The notes below the pieces were generated by a model. That model saw only the letters and a program-made list of their open reading frames with translations. It searched no databases and had not been told where the DNA came from. 64,000 nt of DNA, taken from Catellatospora tritici (GTDB lineage: Bacteria; Actinomycetota; Actinomycetes; Mycobacteriales; Micromonosporaceae). Within the stretch, counting starts at the first letter, position 1. Every line of letters begins with the position of its first letter. Made by a program: the position numbers and the translations under genes. The DNA lies in contig NZ_JAHRCY010000015.1 in assembly GCF_019083965.1 (NCBI RefSeq), forward strand, positions 62,001 to 126,000, given 5' to 3'. Below are positions 1 to 7,826 of the stretch, in pieces.

Positions 1-446
1 TCGTGCTCGCGCAGGTTGATCTCGGTGGGGCTGCCCGCGCCTTCGCACACGACCACGTCGTACTCGCGGGACAGCTCGTCGAAGGCCGCGTAGGCCGCGC
101 CGGACATCGCCGTCTTCAGCCGCCGGAAGTCGACCGCGTCGATGGTGTCGACGGCCTGGCCCAGCAGCACCACCTGGCTGCTGTGGTCGCTGCCGGGCTT
201 GAGCAGTACCGGGTTGAACCGCACCTGCGGCGCGAGCCCGGCGGCGACGGCCTGCAGCGCCTGGGCCCGCCCGATCTCGCCGCCGCGTCCGGTCTCGTCC
301 ACGACCACGGCCGAGTTGTTGGACATGTTCTGCGCCTTGAACGGGGCCACCCGCACACCGCGCCGGTGCAGCCAGCGGCACACCCCAGCGGTGAGCACGC
401 TCTTGCCCGCGTCGGAGGTGGTGCCGGCGATCAAGATCCCGCTCAT
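1..446 (-). CDS. cobQ: Cobyric acid synthase CobQ, N-terminal part (runs off left edge)
   Basis: Glutamine-dependent amidation of adenosylcobyrinic acid a,c-diamide to cobyric acid in cobalamin (B12) biosynthesis, in the cytoplasm. The minus strand reads MSGILIAGTTSDAGKSVL from an ATG at 446, a P-loop typical of CobQ/CobB synthetases, followed by FKAQNMSNNS and later CEGAGSPTEINLRE, all CobQ hallmarks. Only about 148 residues of the roughly 500 expected are present; the amidotransferase half lies beyond position 1, so the 3' end is missing because of the window edge, not because of a mutation. The gene matters here because a cobalamin riboswitch controls nrdA at 24.7 kb: the organism appears able to make the ligand. 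Recognised with high confidence from sequence motifs. Confidence 0.93.
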   Translation of the reverse strand, partial: MSGILIAGTTSDAGKSVLTAGVCRWLHRRGVRVAPFKAQNMSNNSAVVVDETGRGGEIGRAQALQAVAAGLAPQVRFNPVLLKPGSDHSSQVVLLGQAVDTIDAVDFRRLKTAMSGAAYAAFDELSREYDVVVCEGAGSPTEINLREH

Positions 447-516
447 GCCGTCAGCGTAGGCGCGGGGACGGCCGGTCCCTCAGCGAACCCCTCCGGCCGC
501 CCCCTGTTCACCTCCG

Positions 517-1173
517 CTACACCCCGACCGGGACGCGCTCGCGCGCGACGGGCTGCTCGTCGTCGACCTCGTCGAGGTCGTCGTCCTCGTCCTCCTCGCC
601 GACCGGGCGACCGCCGACCAGCTCGGCGGTCATGCCGCCGCCGCGCAGCGCCGAGACCGGGTCCAGCCCGAACGCGTCGCCGAAGTCGTCGGCGAACAGC
701 GGATCGTCGGGGTCGGGCCCGACCCGCAGGTCCGGCGCGGCCACCGTCTCCTCGTTGCCCACCCGGGACTCGGCCGAGCCGTCCTCGACCGCACTGGTGC
801 CGGTGCCCGGCTTGGTACGGGCGAACCGTCCCCGCCCCCGGGACAGGTCATGGCCGACCGCGACCGCCTCCAGCTCGTACATGACCCGGTGCTGGCCCTC
901 CTCGTCGAGCCAGTCCCGGGTGTAGAGGCGTCCGGTGACGATCACCGGATCGCCGATCATGACCGAGCTGGCCACGCCCTCGGCCAACCGCCGCCAGCAG
1001 TTCACCCGCACCCGCAGGCTGTTGCTGTCGACCCAACGGCCGGTGGCCCGATCCAACCGCCGCGCGGTGGAGGCGACCTTGAAGTTGGCCACGAGCTGCC
1101 CGGACTGCTGTGTACGCCGCCACTCCGGCGCGGTCAGCGCATTCCCGACGATCGTGACATACGTATCGAACAC
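517..1173 (-). CDS. ssb: Single-stranded DNA-binding protein (SSB paralogue)
   Basis: OB-fold protein that binds single-stranded DNA in replication, repair or recombination. The first ~110 residues carry the SSB pattern: FDTYVTIVGN, then EWRRTQQSGQLVANFKVAST, DSNSLRVRVNCWRRLAE and GDPVIVTGRLYTRDW. The rest is a low-complexity acidic tail (GEEDEDDDLDEVDDE near the end) finishing in ARERVPVGV, so the DDDIPF-type tip used by housekeeping SSB to recruit partners is absent. I place the start at a GTG (1173) because the AGAGGAG ribosome site at 1181-1187 is about 7 bases from it but almost touches the alternative ATG at 1179. Actinomycetes usually carry a second, principal SSB next to rpsF/rpsR; this copy has no such neighbours and is probably the paralogue used in repair or natural competence-like roles (inference). 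Confidence 0.9.
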   Translation of the reverse strand: MFDTYVTIVGNALTAPEWRRTQQSGQLVANFKVASTARRLDRATGRWVDSNSLRVRVNCWRRLAEGVASSVMIGDPVIVTGRLYTRDWLDEEGQHRVMYELEAVAVGHDLSRGRGRFARTKPGTGTSAVEDGSAESRVGNEETVAAPDLRVGPDPDDPLFADDFGDAFGLDPVSALRGGGMTAELVGGRPVGEEDEDDDLDEVDDEQPVARERVPVGV

Positions 1174-1337
1174 TGCCATCTCCTCTCGATGTCCGACGCC
1201 GATGAGACTTCCGGCAGGCGGGCTTGCGAGCCACCACGTGAGCGTCGGGCCTGTGGACGGCGACCCTATTGGGGACGACGGCCCGAACAGCCAAATGATC
1301 TGTTATGCCGAGCGCTACTTCGCGGTAACATTCCAGC

Positions 1338-2306
1338 GTGCAGACCGACATCGTGGGCGAGCAGATCGACATCCTGGGCGAGCCGTACCGGCAGCGGGTC
1401 ATCGCGCTGCCCGACGACGACCAGGGCCCGGTGGTGGCCACGCTGGTGAGCCGCCGCGCGGCCCAGCCCACCACCCGCGCGGTGCTCTACGTGCACGGCT
1501 TCAACGACTACTTCTTCCAGACCCACCTGGCCGACTTCTTCGTCGAGCGCGGCTACGACTTCTACGCCATCGACCTGCGCAAGTACGGCCGCAGTCTGCT
1601 CGAGCACCAGACCCCCAACTTCACCCGCAGCATGGACGAGTACTTCCCGGAACTCGACGCCGCCGCCCGGATCATCCGGGAGCAGGACGGCCACGAGAAG
1701 CTGGTGGTGGCCGCGCACTCGACCGGCGGACTGATCACGGCGCTGTGGGCGCAGGCTCGCGGCGACGACAGCACCGTCGACGGCCTGCTGTTCAACAGCC
1801 CGTTCTTCGACTTCAACGCGCCCTGGTTCATGCGTCGACCGGCCGTCAGCGCGGTGGGCTCGCTGGCCCGGCGGGCGCCGTACCGCGTCGTGCCGTTGAA
1901 GGTGCCCCGGCTCTACGGCCGCAGCATCCACCGCGACCACGACGGCGAGTGGGACTTCCGGGTCGACTGGAAGCCGGTGGCCGGGTTCCCGGTGCGGGTG
2001 GCCTGGATCAAGGCGATCCGGGCCGGACAGCAGCGCCTGCACGCGGGCCTGGACCTGCGGATGCCGATCTTCGTCGCCTGCTCTACGCAGTCCTACCGGC
2101 AGCGGGGCTGGACCGACGCGGCGCACGAGACCGACGCGGTGCTGGACGTGGATCACATCGTGCGCTGGGCGCCCGCGCTCGGCCGCCACCTGACCCTGGT
2201 CCGCATCGACGGCGGCAAGCACGATCTGACCCTGTCGCGGCGCCCGGCCAGGGACGCGTTCTTCGCCGAGGCCGACCGCTGGCTGTCGACCTACGTCCAC
2301 GGCTGA
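1338..2306 (+). CDS. Alpha/beta hydrolase, serine aminopeptidase S33 / monoacylglycerol-lipase type
   Basis: Predicted cytoplasmic serine hydrolase of about 322 residues. An oxyanion-hole motif YVHGFNDY (51-58) precedes the nucleophile elbow AHSTGG, with Ser at ~128; the usual GxSxG is here AxSxG. A C-terminal GGKHDLTLS supplies the catalytic His, and DVDHIVRW a candidate acid. No signal peptide or membrane span is visible. The start is a GTG with no clear Shine-Dalgarno; a TAACAT hexamer lies 7 bases upstream (1325-1330), so a leaderless transcript is possible (inference). It is transcribed divergently from ssb and ends before the tRNA. Substrate cannot be told from sequence; lysophospholipase or monoacylglycerol lipase are family options. 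Confidence 0.85.
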   Translation: MQTDIVGEQIDILGEPYRQRVIALPDDDQGPVVATLVSRRAAQPTTRAVLYVHGFNDYFFQTHLADFFVERGYDFYAIDLRKYGRSLLEHQTPNFTRSMDEYFPELDAAARIIREQDGHEKLVVAAHSTGGLITALWAQARGDDSTVDGLLFNSPFFDFNAPWFMRRPAVSAVGSLARRAPYRVVPLKVPRLYGRSIHRDHDGEWDFRVDWKPVAGFPVRVAWIKAIRAGQQRLHAGLDLRMPIFVACSTQSYRQRGWTDAAHETDAVLDVDHIVRWAPALGRHLTLVRIDGGKHDLTLSRRPARDAFFAEADRWLSTYVHG

Positions 2307-2416
2307 GCACGGCGATAAATACCTGCTCGGCAGCCTGTCTCTGACCTAGGATCGTGGTCGACTCCGACCGGGTAGCCGATCACCGCGACGCCCGGTCACG
2401 GTAGCCTTCACTACGC

Positions 2417-2493
2417 GCGCCCGTAGCTCAGCCGGATAGAGCAGGGGCCTTCTAATCCTCAGGTCGCAGGTTCGAGTCCTGCCGGGCGCACCA
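2417..2493 (+). tRNA. tRNA-Arg (anticodon TCT)
   Basis: Cloverleaf can be drawn by eye: acceptor GCGCCCG (2417-2423) pairs with CGGGCGC (2483-2489), D stem GCTC/GAGC, T arm GCAGG-TTCGAGT-CCTGC, and an encoded 3' CCA (2491-2493). The anticodon loop CTTCTAA gives TCT at 2451-2453, reading AGA/AGG arginine codons, which are rare in this GC-rich genome. The anticodon stem (GGGGC against TCCTC) has one G-U pair and a C-U mismatch next to the loop. No integrase or duplicated 3' end was seen nearby, so nothing suggests use as an attachment site. Confidence 0.95.
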
Positions 2494-2500
2494 GCACCGC

Positions 2501-3937
2501 TCAGTCGCGGCGCAGCAGTCGGGTCGCGGCGGCGGCCACCGTCGTGGCGAGGATCCAACCGCTCAGGATCAGGCCGTACGCGAGCCAGGTCAGCGGGGGC
2601 CGGGGATGGAACGCCTGCTCCTGTCCGAAGTCGATCAGCGGCATCAGCAGGTCGGCCGTGTAGACGAACGGGTTGAACTGCGGCGCCTCGGCGGGCACCG
2701 CCGCCATCGGCGGGTGCAGCGCGAACACGGCCGTGCCGACCGTGGCCAGCAGGGCCAGCGCCACGACCGCGCGGCGCGGACGGTAGCCGTACCCGATGAG
2801 CAGGTCCTGGGCGTGTCCCCAGAGCCGTCCCAGCAGGCCGAGCGTGGCGCGGCGGTCGCGCTGGTTGGCCAGCCCCACCGCGCGCGCGTCCGGCTCGTGC
2901 CCGGCGCGCCGGTAGACCGCCGCCAGCTGCTCGTACGGCTGCGGCTGGTAGCCGTCGGGGTCGCGGCGCAGCCACGGCAGCCGCCCGGCGCCCAGGTGCC
3001 GCCCGGACAGGATCTCGTAGCTCGCCCCGGTCAACCGTAGCCGCCCCGGCCAGGTGGCCGGGTCGTCGCGCAGCACACCGAGGCGCGCGTTGCGCAGGTC
3101 CACCTCTCCGTCGACGGGGCCGATCGTCAGCATGGTCAGCTCCCGGGTCTCCAGGTGGCGCAGGTCGAGCAGCGGTTGCGCACCCCCGGACAGCGACGCG
3201 CCGTCCAAGCAGAGCCGACTACGGATCTGGGCGTACGCCAACCGCATCGCCCCCTCGGCCGTGAATCCGTCGCACAGGTTCGCCACCGCGCCGACCTTCA
3301 GATCCGGGGCGAACAATGCCTTGCCACCCGGGTTACGCAGGGTCGCACCCTCGCAGCGCATCGCCCCGCCGATCTCGGCGTCGTTGAGCCGCAGCTCGCC
3401 ATGGCAGACGAACCCGCCCTGGGCCAGGATGTCGACGCCGACGTGCAACCGGGTGCCCGACAGCGCCAGCTCCGGATCGGTCAGCTGGGCGCGGTTGAGG
3501 ATCAGCGAGCCCTCGATCCGGGCACCGATCAGGTGCACGGTCGCGCTGCTGTGACTGTCGCGCAGGTTCAGCGTGCCCGCGAAGACGGCGTATGACGCGA
3601 CCATGCCCGGGAAGCGGCAACCCTGCAGGTCGAGATGGCGCAGGGTGGCGCCGTAGCAGCGGATCCGGTCGGTGAACGCGCAGTTCTGCAGGGTGACCGA
3701 GGTTTCGACCTGGCCGTGGTCGAGGTCGAGCGGGCCGGTGATCCGGGCGCCGGTCAGCCGCAGCCGAGCCAGCCGAGCCGACTCGCCACCGGATCCGCCC
3801 AGGAGCAGCCCGCGCAGCACCTCGGCGCGTACCTCCCGATCCTCGGCTTCGCTCAGATCCACGACCGATCCGGTGCCGAACCCGTCCACCACCGCCCGCT
3901 CAGCCGCACTGATCACCTCAGGAACCATGCCGCCCAT
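2501..3937 (-). CDS. Beta-solenoid (pentapeptide-like) protein with C-terminal membrane anchor
   Basis: About 478 residues. The central part is a run of short repeating turns (for example GELRLNDAEIGGAMRCEGAT and AMRLAYAQIRSRLCLDGASL), each with alternating hydrophobic positions as in right-handed quadrilateral beta-solenoids. Two hydrophobic spans near the C-terminus (VVALALLATVGTAVFAL and WLAYGLILSGWILATTVAAA) should anchor it in the membrane, with the solenoid in the cytoplasm or outside undecided. Streptomyces homologues are often labelled membrane-associated oxidoreductase, but I see no nucleotide or metal motif that supports that. The open frame continues upstream to 4084 through a hairpin repeat; I chose the ATG at 3937 (or 3928) because the conserved-looking protein begins there. 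Function unknown. Confidence 0.75.
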   Translation of the reverse strand: MGGMVPEVISAAERAVVDGFGTGSVVDLSEAEDREVRAEVLRGLLLGGSGGESARLARLRLTGARITGPLDLDHGQVETSVTLQNCAFTDRIRCYGATLRHLDLQGCRFPGMVASYAVFAGTLNLRDSHSSATVHLIGARIEGSLILNRAQLTDPELALSGTRLHVGVDILAQGGFVCHGELRLNDAEIGGAMRCEGATLRNPGGKALFAPDLKVGAVANLCDGFTAEGAMRLAYAQIRSRLCLDGASLSGGAQPLLDLRHLETRELTMLTIGPVDGEVDLRNARLGVLRDDPATWPGRLRLTGASYEILSGRHLGAGRLPWLRRDPDGYQPQPYEQLAAVYRRAGHEPDARAVGLANQRDRRATLGLLGRLWGHAQDLLIGYGYRPRRAVVALALLATVGTAVFALHPPMAAVPAEAPQFNPFVYTADLLMPLIDFGQEQAFHPRPPLTWLAYGLILSGWILATTVAAAATRLLRRD

Positions 3938-3973
3938 TGTGGACACTCGCGTCCACCCGAGCCCTCCCTGCTC

Positions 3974-4089
3974 ACTGCACGCCGCCGCCGCCTCATCCGC
4001 GCGCGGCGGCGGCGTGCAGTTTCGGGGAAACTGCACGAATTCGGCGTTGTTTGGCTGCGGTTTCCCCGAACTGCAGCCAAACAACGCGA
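3974..4089. repeat. Composite hairpin region with family-B repeat copy B1
   Basis: Two structures are adjacent. First, an 18-bp perfect inverted repeat (3974-3991 with 4003-4020, loop 11). Second, the family-B motif TTTCGGGGAAAC at 4020-4031, which can pair with GTTTCCCCGAA at 4060-4070, while the flanking 14-mers 4045-4058 and 4073-4086 (CGTTGTTTGGCTGC and its complement) form a competing stem enclosing the second motif. It fills the gap between the RTX exoprotein gene, whose transcript ends here, and the start of the solenoid gene; it may act as terminator or mRNA stabiliser (inference). Confidence 0.8.
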
Positions 4090-4126
4090 GGCGGCGCGAA
4101 GCGCGACGCGCGAAGGAAAGGGCGGG

Positions 4127-6010
4127 TCAGCAGACGAGGGGGCCGGGTACGCGGGCGCAGAGGTCGCTGCCGAGGCCGCCGTCGAAGACGTCGTGACCGG
4201 GAGCGCCGATCAGCAGGTCGTTGCCCGCGCCACCGCGCAGTACGTCGTCGCCCGCACCGCCGATCAGCAGGTCGTTGCCGTCGCCGCCGCGCAGCTCATC
4301 GTCGCCGCGCCCGCCGAGCAGCGTGTCGGCACCGCCGAGCCCGCACAGCACGTCGTCGCCGTCGGTGCCGACCAGCACGTCCGGGCCGGGGGTGCCGGTC
4401 CTGGTACAGGCCGGGGCCGGGGGCACCGGCGGCGCCTCGGCGACCTCGACCGCGCCGGTCTCGCAGGCGGTGCCCTGCGGCCGGGCCAGGCCGCGCTGGT
4501 CGACGGTCAGCTCGGTGCAGGCCGCCGCGGGCACCCGGCCGTTGAGTGGACTGGTCGCGGTGGGCAGCAGCGTCTGGGTCGGGCCGCCGTTGGCGGCCAG
4601 GCTCAGCAGGCCCGCGTCGGGAGTGGTGTTGAGGTCGCCGGGTCCGGCGACGAACGCGCACGACCCGTCGCCGCCGACGTTGTAGCCGGTCGAGGTGGTG
4701 GTCCCGGCGATGGCGCACTCGTCGGCGCCGCCGGTGCCCAGCGCCACCACCGAGGCGAAGGCGTGCAGGTCCTCGCCGGTGGCGATGTTCGAGCCGGTGG
4801 GGCCGAAGTTGCCAGACACGGTGGCGTGGCGCAGGAAGACGTCGCCGTTCTGGGTGTACGCCGCCCCGCCCGACACCGAGGCGGCGTTGCCGGTCAGCGT
4901 CGAGTCGTCGACGCGCAGCTCGCCGGTCTCGGCGTAGACGCCGCCGCCGCGCCCGGACGGGCCGGAGGCGCCGTTGGCGCTGAACGTCGAGCGGGTCAGC
5001 ACGATCTGCGCGGGCGGCGGGCTGTCGGTGTTCTCCAGGATGTACACACCCAGGCCGCCGCCGGCGCCGTCGCGGGTGTTGCCGCTGACGGTCGAGTCGA
5101 CCACGTACACGTGCAGGTCGTCGGTGGGGGTGTCCTGGTCGGCGTTGACCGTGATGCCGCCGCCGGGGCTGCTCGTGCCGGGGTGGTTGCCGGTGATGGT
5201 GGATCCGGTGATCTCCAGGTGCCCGCAGGCCGAACAGGTGACGCCGGTGCCGCCGTTGTCGGAGATCGTCGAGTTCGTCAGCGTGAACAGGCCGCTGCCC
5301 TGGCCGGTGGTGCTCAGGCCGCCAGTGCCGTTCTGGGTGACGGTCGAGCCGGACACGGTCAGCGAACCGTCGATCAGGCCCGCGCCGCGCAGCGTGTTCT
5401 GCCAGATCACCGAGTCGGTGATGTGCACGGTGCCGAAGGAGACCCGGATACCGGTGCCGATGTTCGGCCCGACGGTCGAGTCGATCAGGTCGATGCGGGC
5501 ACCGGAGACGCCGTCGCCGCTGTTGAGCACCGCGCCGCCGCCCGCGTCGTTGCCGCTGACGGTCACGCCGGTCAGGTCCAGATCACCGCCGTACGACACG
5601 GCCGCGCCGCTGCCGTGCCCACCGGTGAGGGTGAGGTTCTGCAGCGCCACCGTGCCCGCGGTGTCCAGCGTCTCCAGCACCCGCTGCCCGGCGCAGGTCT
5701 GGGTGACGACCGCCCCGGCACCGTCGACGGTCACCGGCTGGGCGGTGGTCACGTCCAGGTCGCCGCCGCCGTTGGCGTCCTCGTCGGCACTGCACAGGTC
5801 CAGCGGGTACGTGCCCGCCGCCAGCGCGATGGTGGTCGGCGTGCCCGCCGCGTTGGCGGCGTCGACCGCCTCGCGCAGCGAGGTGAGCCCGTCACCGCCG
5901 TTGACCACGTCGGCCGTGGTGGTGACGGTGACCGTCGCCGCCTGCGCCGGTGCCGCGGGCAGCAGCACCAGGGCGGGCAGGAGCAGGGCCAGAGCGAGGG
6001 TGCGGCGCAT
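4127..6010 (-). CDS. Secreted right-handed beta-helix protein with C-terminal RTX calcium-binding repeats
   Basis: Exported protein of 627 residues. The N-terminus is a Sec signal peptide (MRRTLALALLLPALVLLPAA, cleavage near AQA-A). Residues ~30-500 are a parallel beta-helix with many STVTGN/STISDN-type rungs, as in choice-of-anchor Q or Pbl-like proteins. The last ~90 residues contain RTX nonapeptides (GGRGDDELRGGDGNDLLIGG and similar) that bind calcium and fold outside the cell. Start choice: ATG 6010 has GGGAGG eight bases upstream; the longer frame to 6079 lacks both. No lyase catalytic set could be identified, so it may be a polysaccharide-binding or adhesion protein. It stands alone, followed by the B1 hairpins. 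Confidence 0.87.
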   Translation of the reverse strand: MRRTLALALLLPALVLLPAAPAQAATVTVTTTADVVNGGDGLTSLREAVDAANAAGTPTTIALAAGTYPLDLCSADEDANGGGDLDVTTAQPVTVDGAGAVVTQTCAGQRVLETLDTAGTVALQNLTLTGGHGSGAAVSYGGDLDLTGVTVSGNDAGGGAVLNSGDGVSGARIDLIDSTVGPNIGTGIRVSFGTVHITDSVIWQNTLRGAGLIDGSLTVSGSTVTQNGTGGLSTTGQGSGLFTLTNSTISDNGGTGVTCSACGHLEITGSTITGNHPGTSSPGGGITVNADQDTPTDDLHVYVVDSTVSGNTRDGAGGGLGVYILENTDSPPPAQIVLTRSTFSANGASGPSGRGGGVYAETGELRVDDSTLTGNAASVSGGAAYTQNGDVFLRHATVSGNFGPTGSNIATGEDLHAFASVVALGTGGADECAIAGTTTSTGYNVGGDGSCAFVAGPGDLNTTPDAGLLSLAANGGPTQTLLPTATSPLNGRVPAAACTELTVDQRGLARPQGTACETGAVEVAEAPPVPPAPACTRTGTPGPDVLVGTDGDDVLCGLGGADTLLGGRGDDELRGGDGNDLLIGGAGDDVLRGGAGNDLLIGAPGHDVFDGGLGSDLCARVPGPLVC

Positions 6011-6110
6011 GGAAGCCTCCCGAGGGCGGGCGGAGCGTGCCCGGTCGGTGAGAGCCTGCGCGCGGGTGGCCGACCGCACCAGCGCGCGGTCGGCTACGAG
6101 CCACTGTCGG

Positions 6111-7823
6111 TTATCGGCTCCTGCGCTTCCTCCTGGCCCGGACCAGGAGCAACAGCGGCACCCCGAACACCGCGGCGCCCACCCCGGAGCAGGCGACCGT
6201 CGCCCAGTCCTCGGATTCGAGCTTGTCGGCGGTGAGCATGTAGATCGCGAACAGCAGGACGATCAGGGCGAAGAAACCGGAGAGCAGCCCGAGCAGCACC
6301 ATGCCGACGATCTCCAGCACGTTGCGGCCGCCGCTGACCGGTGCGGTGGAGCTCCGCGCCTGTCCCGCCTTCTTGGCGCCGTCCGGCTTCGGAATCGCCT
6401 CCGAGTCGCGCGCGGGCATCGGGATGTGCAACGACGGGTGCACCGCCTGGTCGAGCACGCTCAGGCCCGCCCCGTTCAGGTGCCACAGGGTCGGTTCCAG
6501 GTGTACGACGATGCCGTCGTTGCCGACCAGCCGTCGCGCCCCGTCCGGCCATACCAGCATCGCGGCGCACTCGGCGTAGCGGACCGTCTGGAAACTCTCG
6601 GGCTGGACCACGCTCACCGCGTCCGCGCCGACCATCAGGGCGTACTGCGGATCCTCGACGTAGGTGTAGCGGCTGCCGGAGGCGACCGTCGTCGAGGTGC
6701 TCGGTGCTTCGACGAACCCGGCCCAGTCGGCCTGCGCGCGCGCCGGGGTCTGCAGCAGGGCCGTGCCCGCCGCCTCGACCGCGACCTCGCGCACCTGGTC
6801 CAGCGTCGTCGCGACGATCTCGGCGCGCAGTTGCTCGGCGCTGCTCACCGGCTGCCCGGTGAGCAGGTTCAGCGCGTGCGAGGGCAGCCGGGCCGCCTCG
6901 ATCTCCGGGTGATTCAGGCTCTCGAGCGTCTTGGTGCGCACCGAGGTCAGGTCGTGCTCCTCGATCCGGCCCAGCCGCATCCGGGCCAGCACGTCCACGA
7001 ACCCGCCGAGCACCGCGCCCTGCTTCTCCGGCAGCGCGTCGGCGTACGCCGAGACGGTGGCATAGCCGTCGCTGCGCGGGTCGTACGAGGTGGAGGCGGT
7101 GTAGGACAGGCCGCCTTCCTGGCGCAGCTCGCGGTAGAGCGCCCGCTCGAGCACGTCGGCGTACATCCGGGCGGGGGTGCTGCGGCGCACCACGGCGGTG
7201 TGCAGGACGCTGGCGTCGTCGCCGCAGAAGTAGGCGGGTGTGCTCGGCAGGGCCGAGGTGGGCACGGGCAGTGGGCGGCGCGCCCCGCCGGGCAGGTCCA
7301 GCCGCAGCCCGGCGGGCACACCGTTGCCCGCGATCCACAGCACCGCGTTGTCGCGGGTGAAGTAGCTGTCCACCCAGGACCGCAGGTCGTCGGGGCGCAG
7401 CCGGAACAGGCCCCACTCCGGGTAGCTGGGCAGCCCGTAGCCCTGGGCGCCGTAGCGCCACAGCGGCATCGACGGGTAGCCGCCGCGGGAGCGGGCCTCG
7501 GTCCGCAGGATCTCCTTCTCGGTCTCCAGCCGGTGCATCGGCAGGTTGCGCAGCCCGGCGCAGACCTTCCCGAGGTACGTCACCACGTCGGCCTCGGTGC
7601 CCTGCATGTGGAAGTGGGTGTAGACCGACGCGGTCGCCCCGTTGTAGTGGTAGTCGGACAGGCCGCTGTCGTGCAGCGCCAGGTGCTCGACCAGGTGCGT
7701 GATGCCGTGCGTGGGCAGGGTCTCGTCGGCCTGGCCGACCCGGAAGACCAGGCCGACGTTCATCGGGCCGGACGTCGGCGCGACCAGCGTGGGGACCCCG
7801 TCGACCTCGGTGGTGTACAGCAC
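6111..7823 (-). CDS. M16-family (insulinase-like) metallopeptidase with C-terminal membrane segments
   Basis: About 570 residues. The inverted zinc motif HxxEH is present as HLVEH (His43-Glu46-His47); an acidic stretch ETEKEILRTEA (100-110) probably gives the third ligand, closer to the HxxEH than the ~75 residues usual for the family. A second M16-like lobe follows (residues ~190-430). The C-terminal 110 residues hold hydrophobic spans (IVGMVLLGLLSGFFALIVLL and VGAAVFGVPLLLLV) ending in a basic tail, so this looks membrane-tethered, unlike typical soluble processing peptidases. GTG start three bases after the stop of the upstream gene means the two are cotranscribed. Substrate unknown; processing of a peptide is the family expectation. 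Confidence 0.82.
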   Translation of the reverse strand: MLYTTEVDGVPTLVAPTSGPMNVGLVFRVGQADETLPTHGITHLVEHLALHDSGLSDYHYNGATASVYTHFHMQGTEADVVTYLGKVCAGLRNLPMHRLETEKEILRTEARSRGGYPSMPLWRYGAQGYGLPSYPEWGLFRLRPDDLRSWVDSYFTRDNAVLWIAGNGVPAGLRLDLPGGARRPLPVPTSALPSTPAYFCGDDASVLHTAVVRRSTPARMYADVLERALYRELRQEGGLSYTASTSYDPRSDGYATVSAYADALPEKQGAVLGGFVDVLARMRLGRIEEHDLTSVRTKTLESLNHPEIEAARLPSHALNLLTGQPVSSAEQLRAEIVATTLDQVREVAVEAAGTALLQTPARAQADWAGFVEAPSTSTTVASGSRYTYVEDPQYALMVGADAVSVVQPESFQTVRYAECAAMLVWPDGARRLVGNDGIVVHLEPTLWHLNGAGLSVLDQAVHPSLHIPMPARDSEAIPKPDGAKKAGQARSSTAPVSGGRNVLEIVGMVLLGLLSGFFALIVLLFAIYMLTADKLESEDWATVACSGVGAAVFGVPLLLLVRARRKRRSR

Positions 7824-7826
7824 GGG

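Noticed and set aside
2417..2493. tRNA as an integration site of a mobile element
   Set aside because: No integrase beside it and no copy of its 3' end found downstream in the window.
3635..6235. Plus-strand open frame of 866 codons
   Set aside because: Antisense to the solenoid and beta-helix genes, crosses repeat B1, low-complexity product without motifs.
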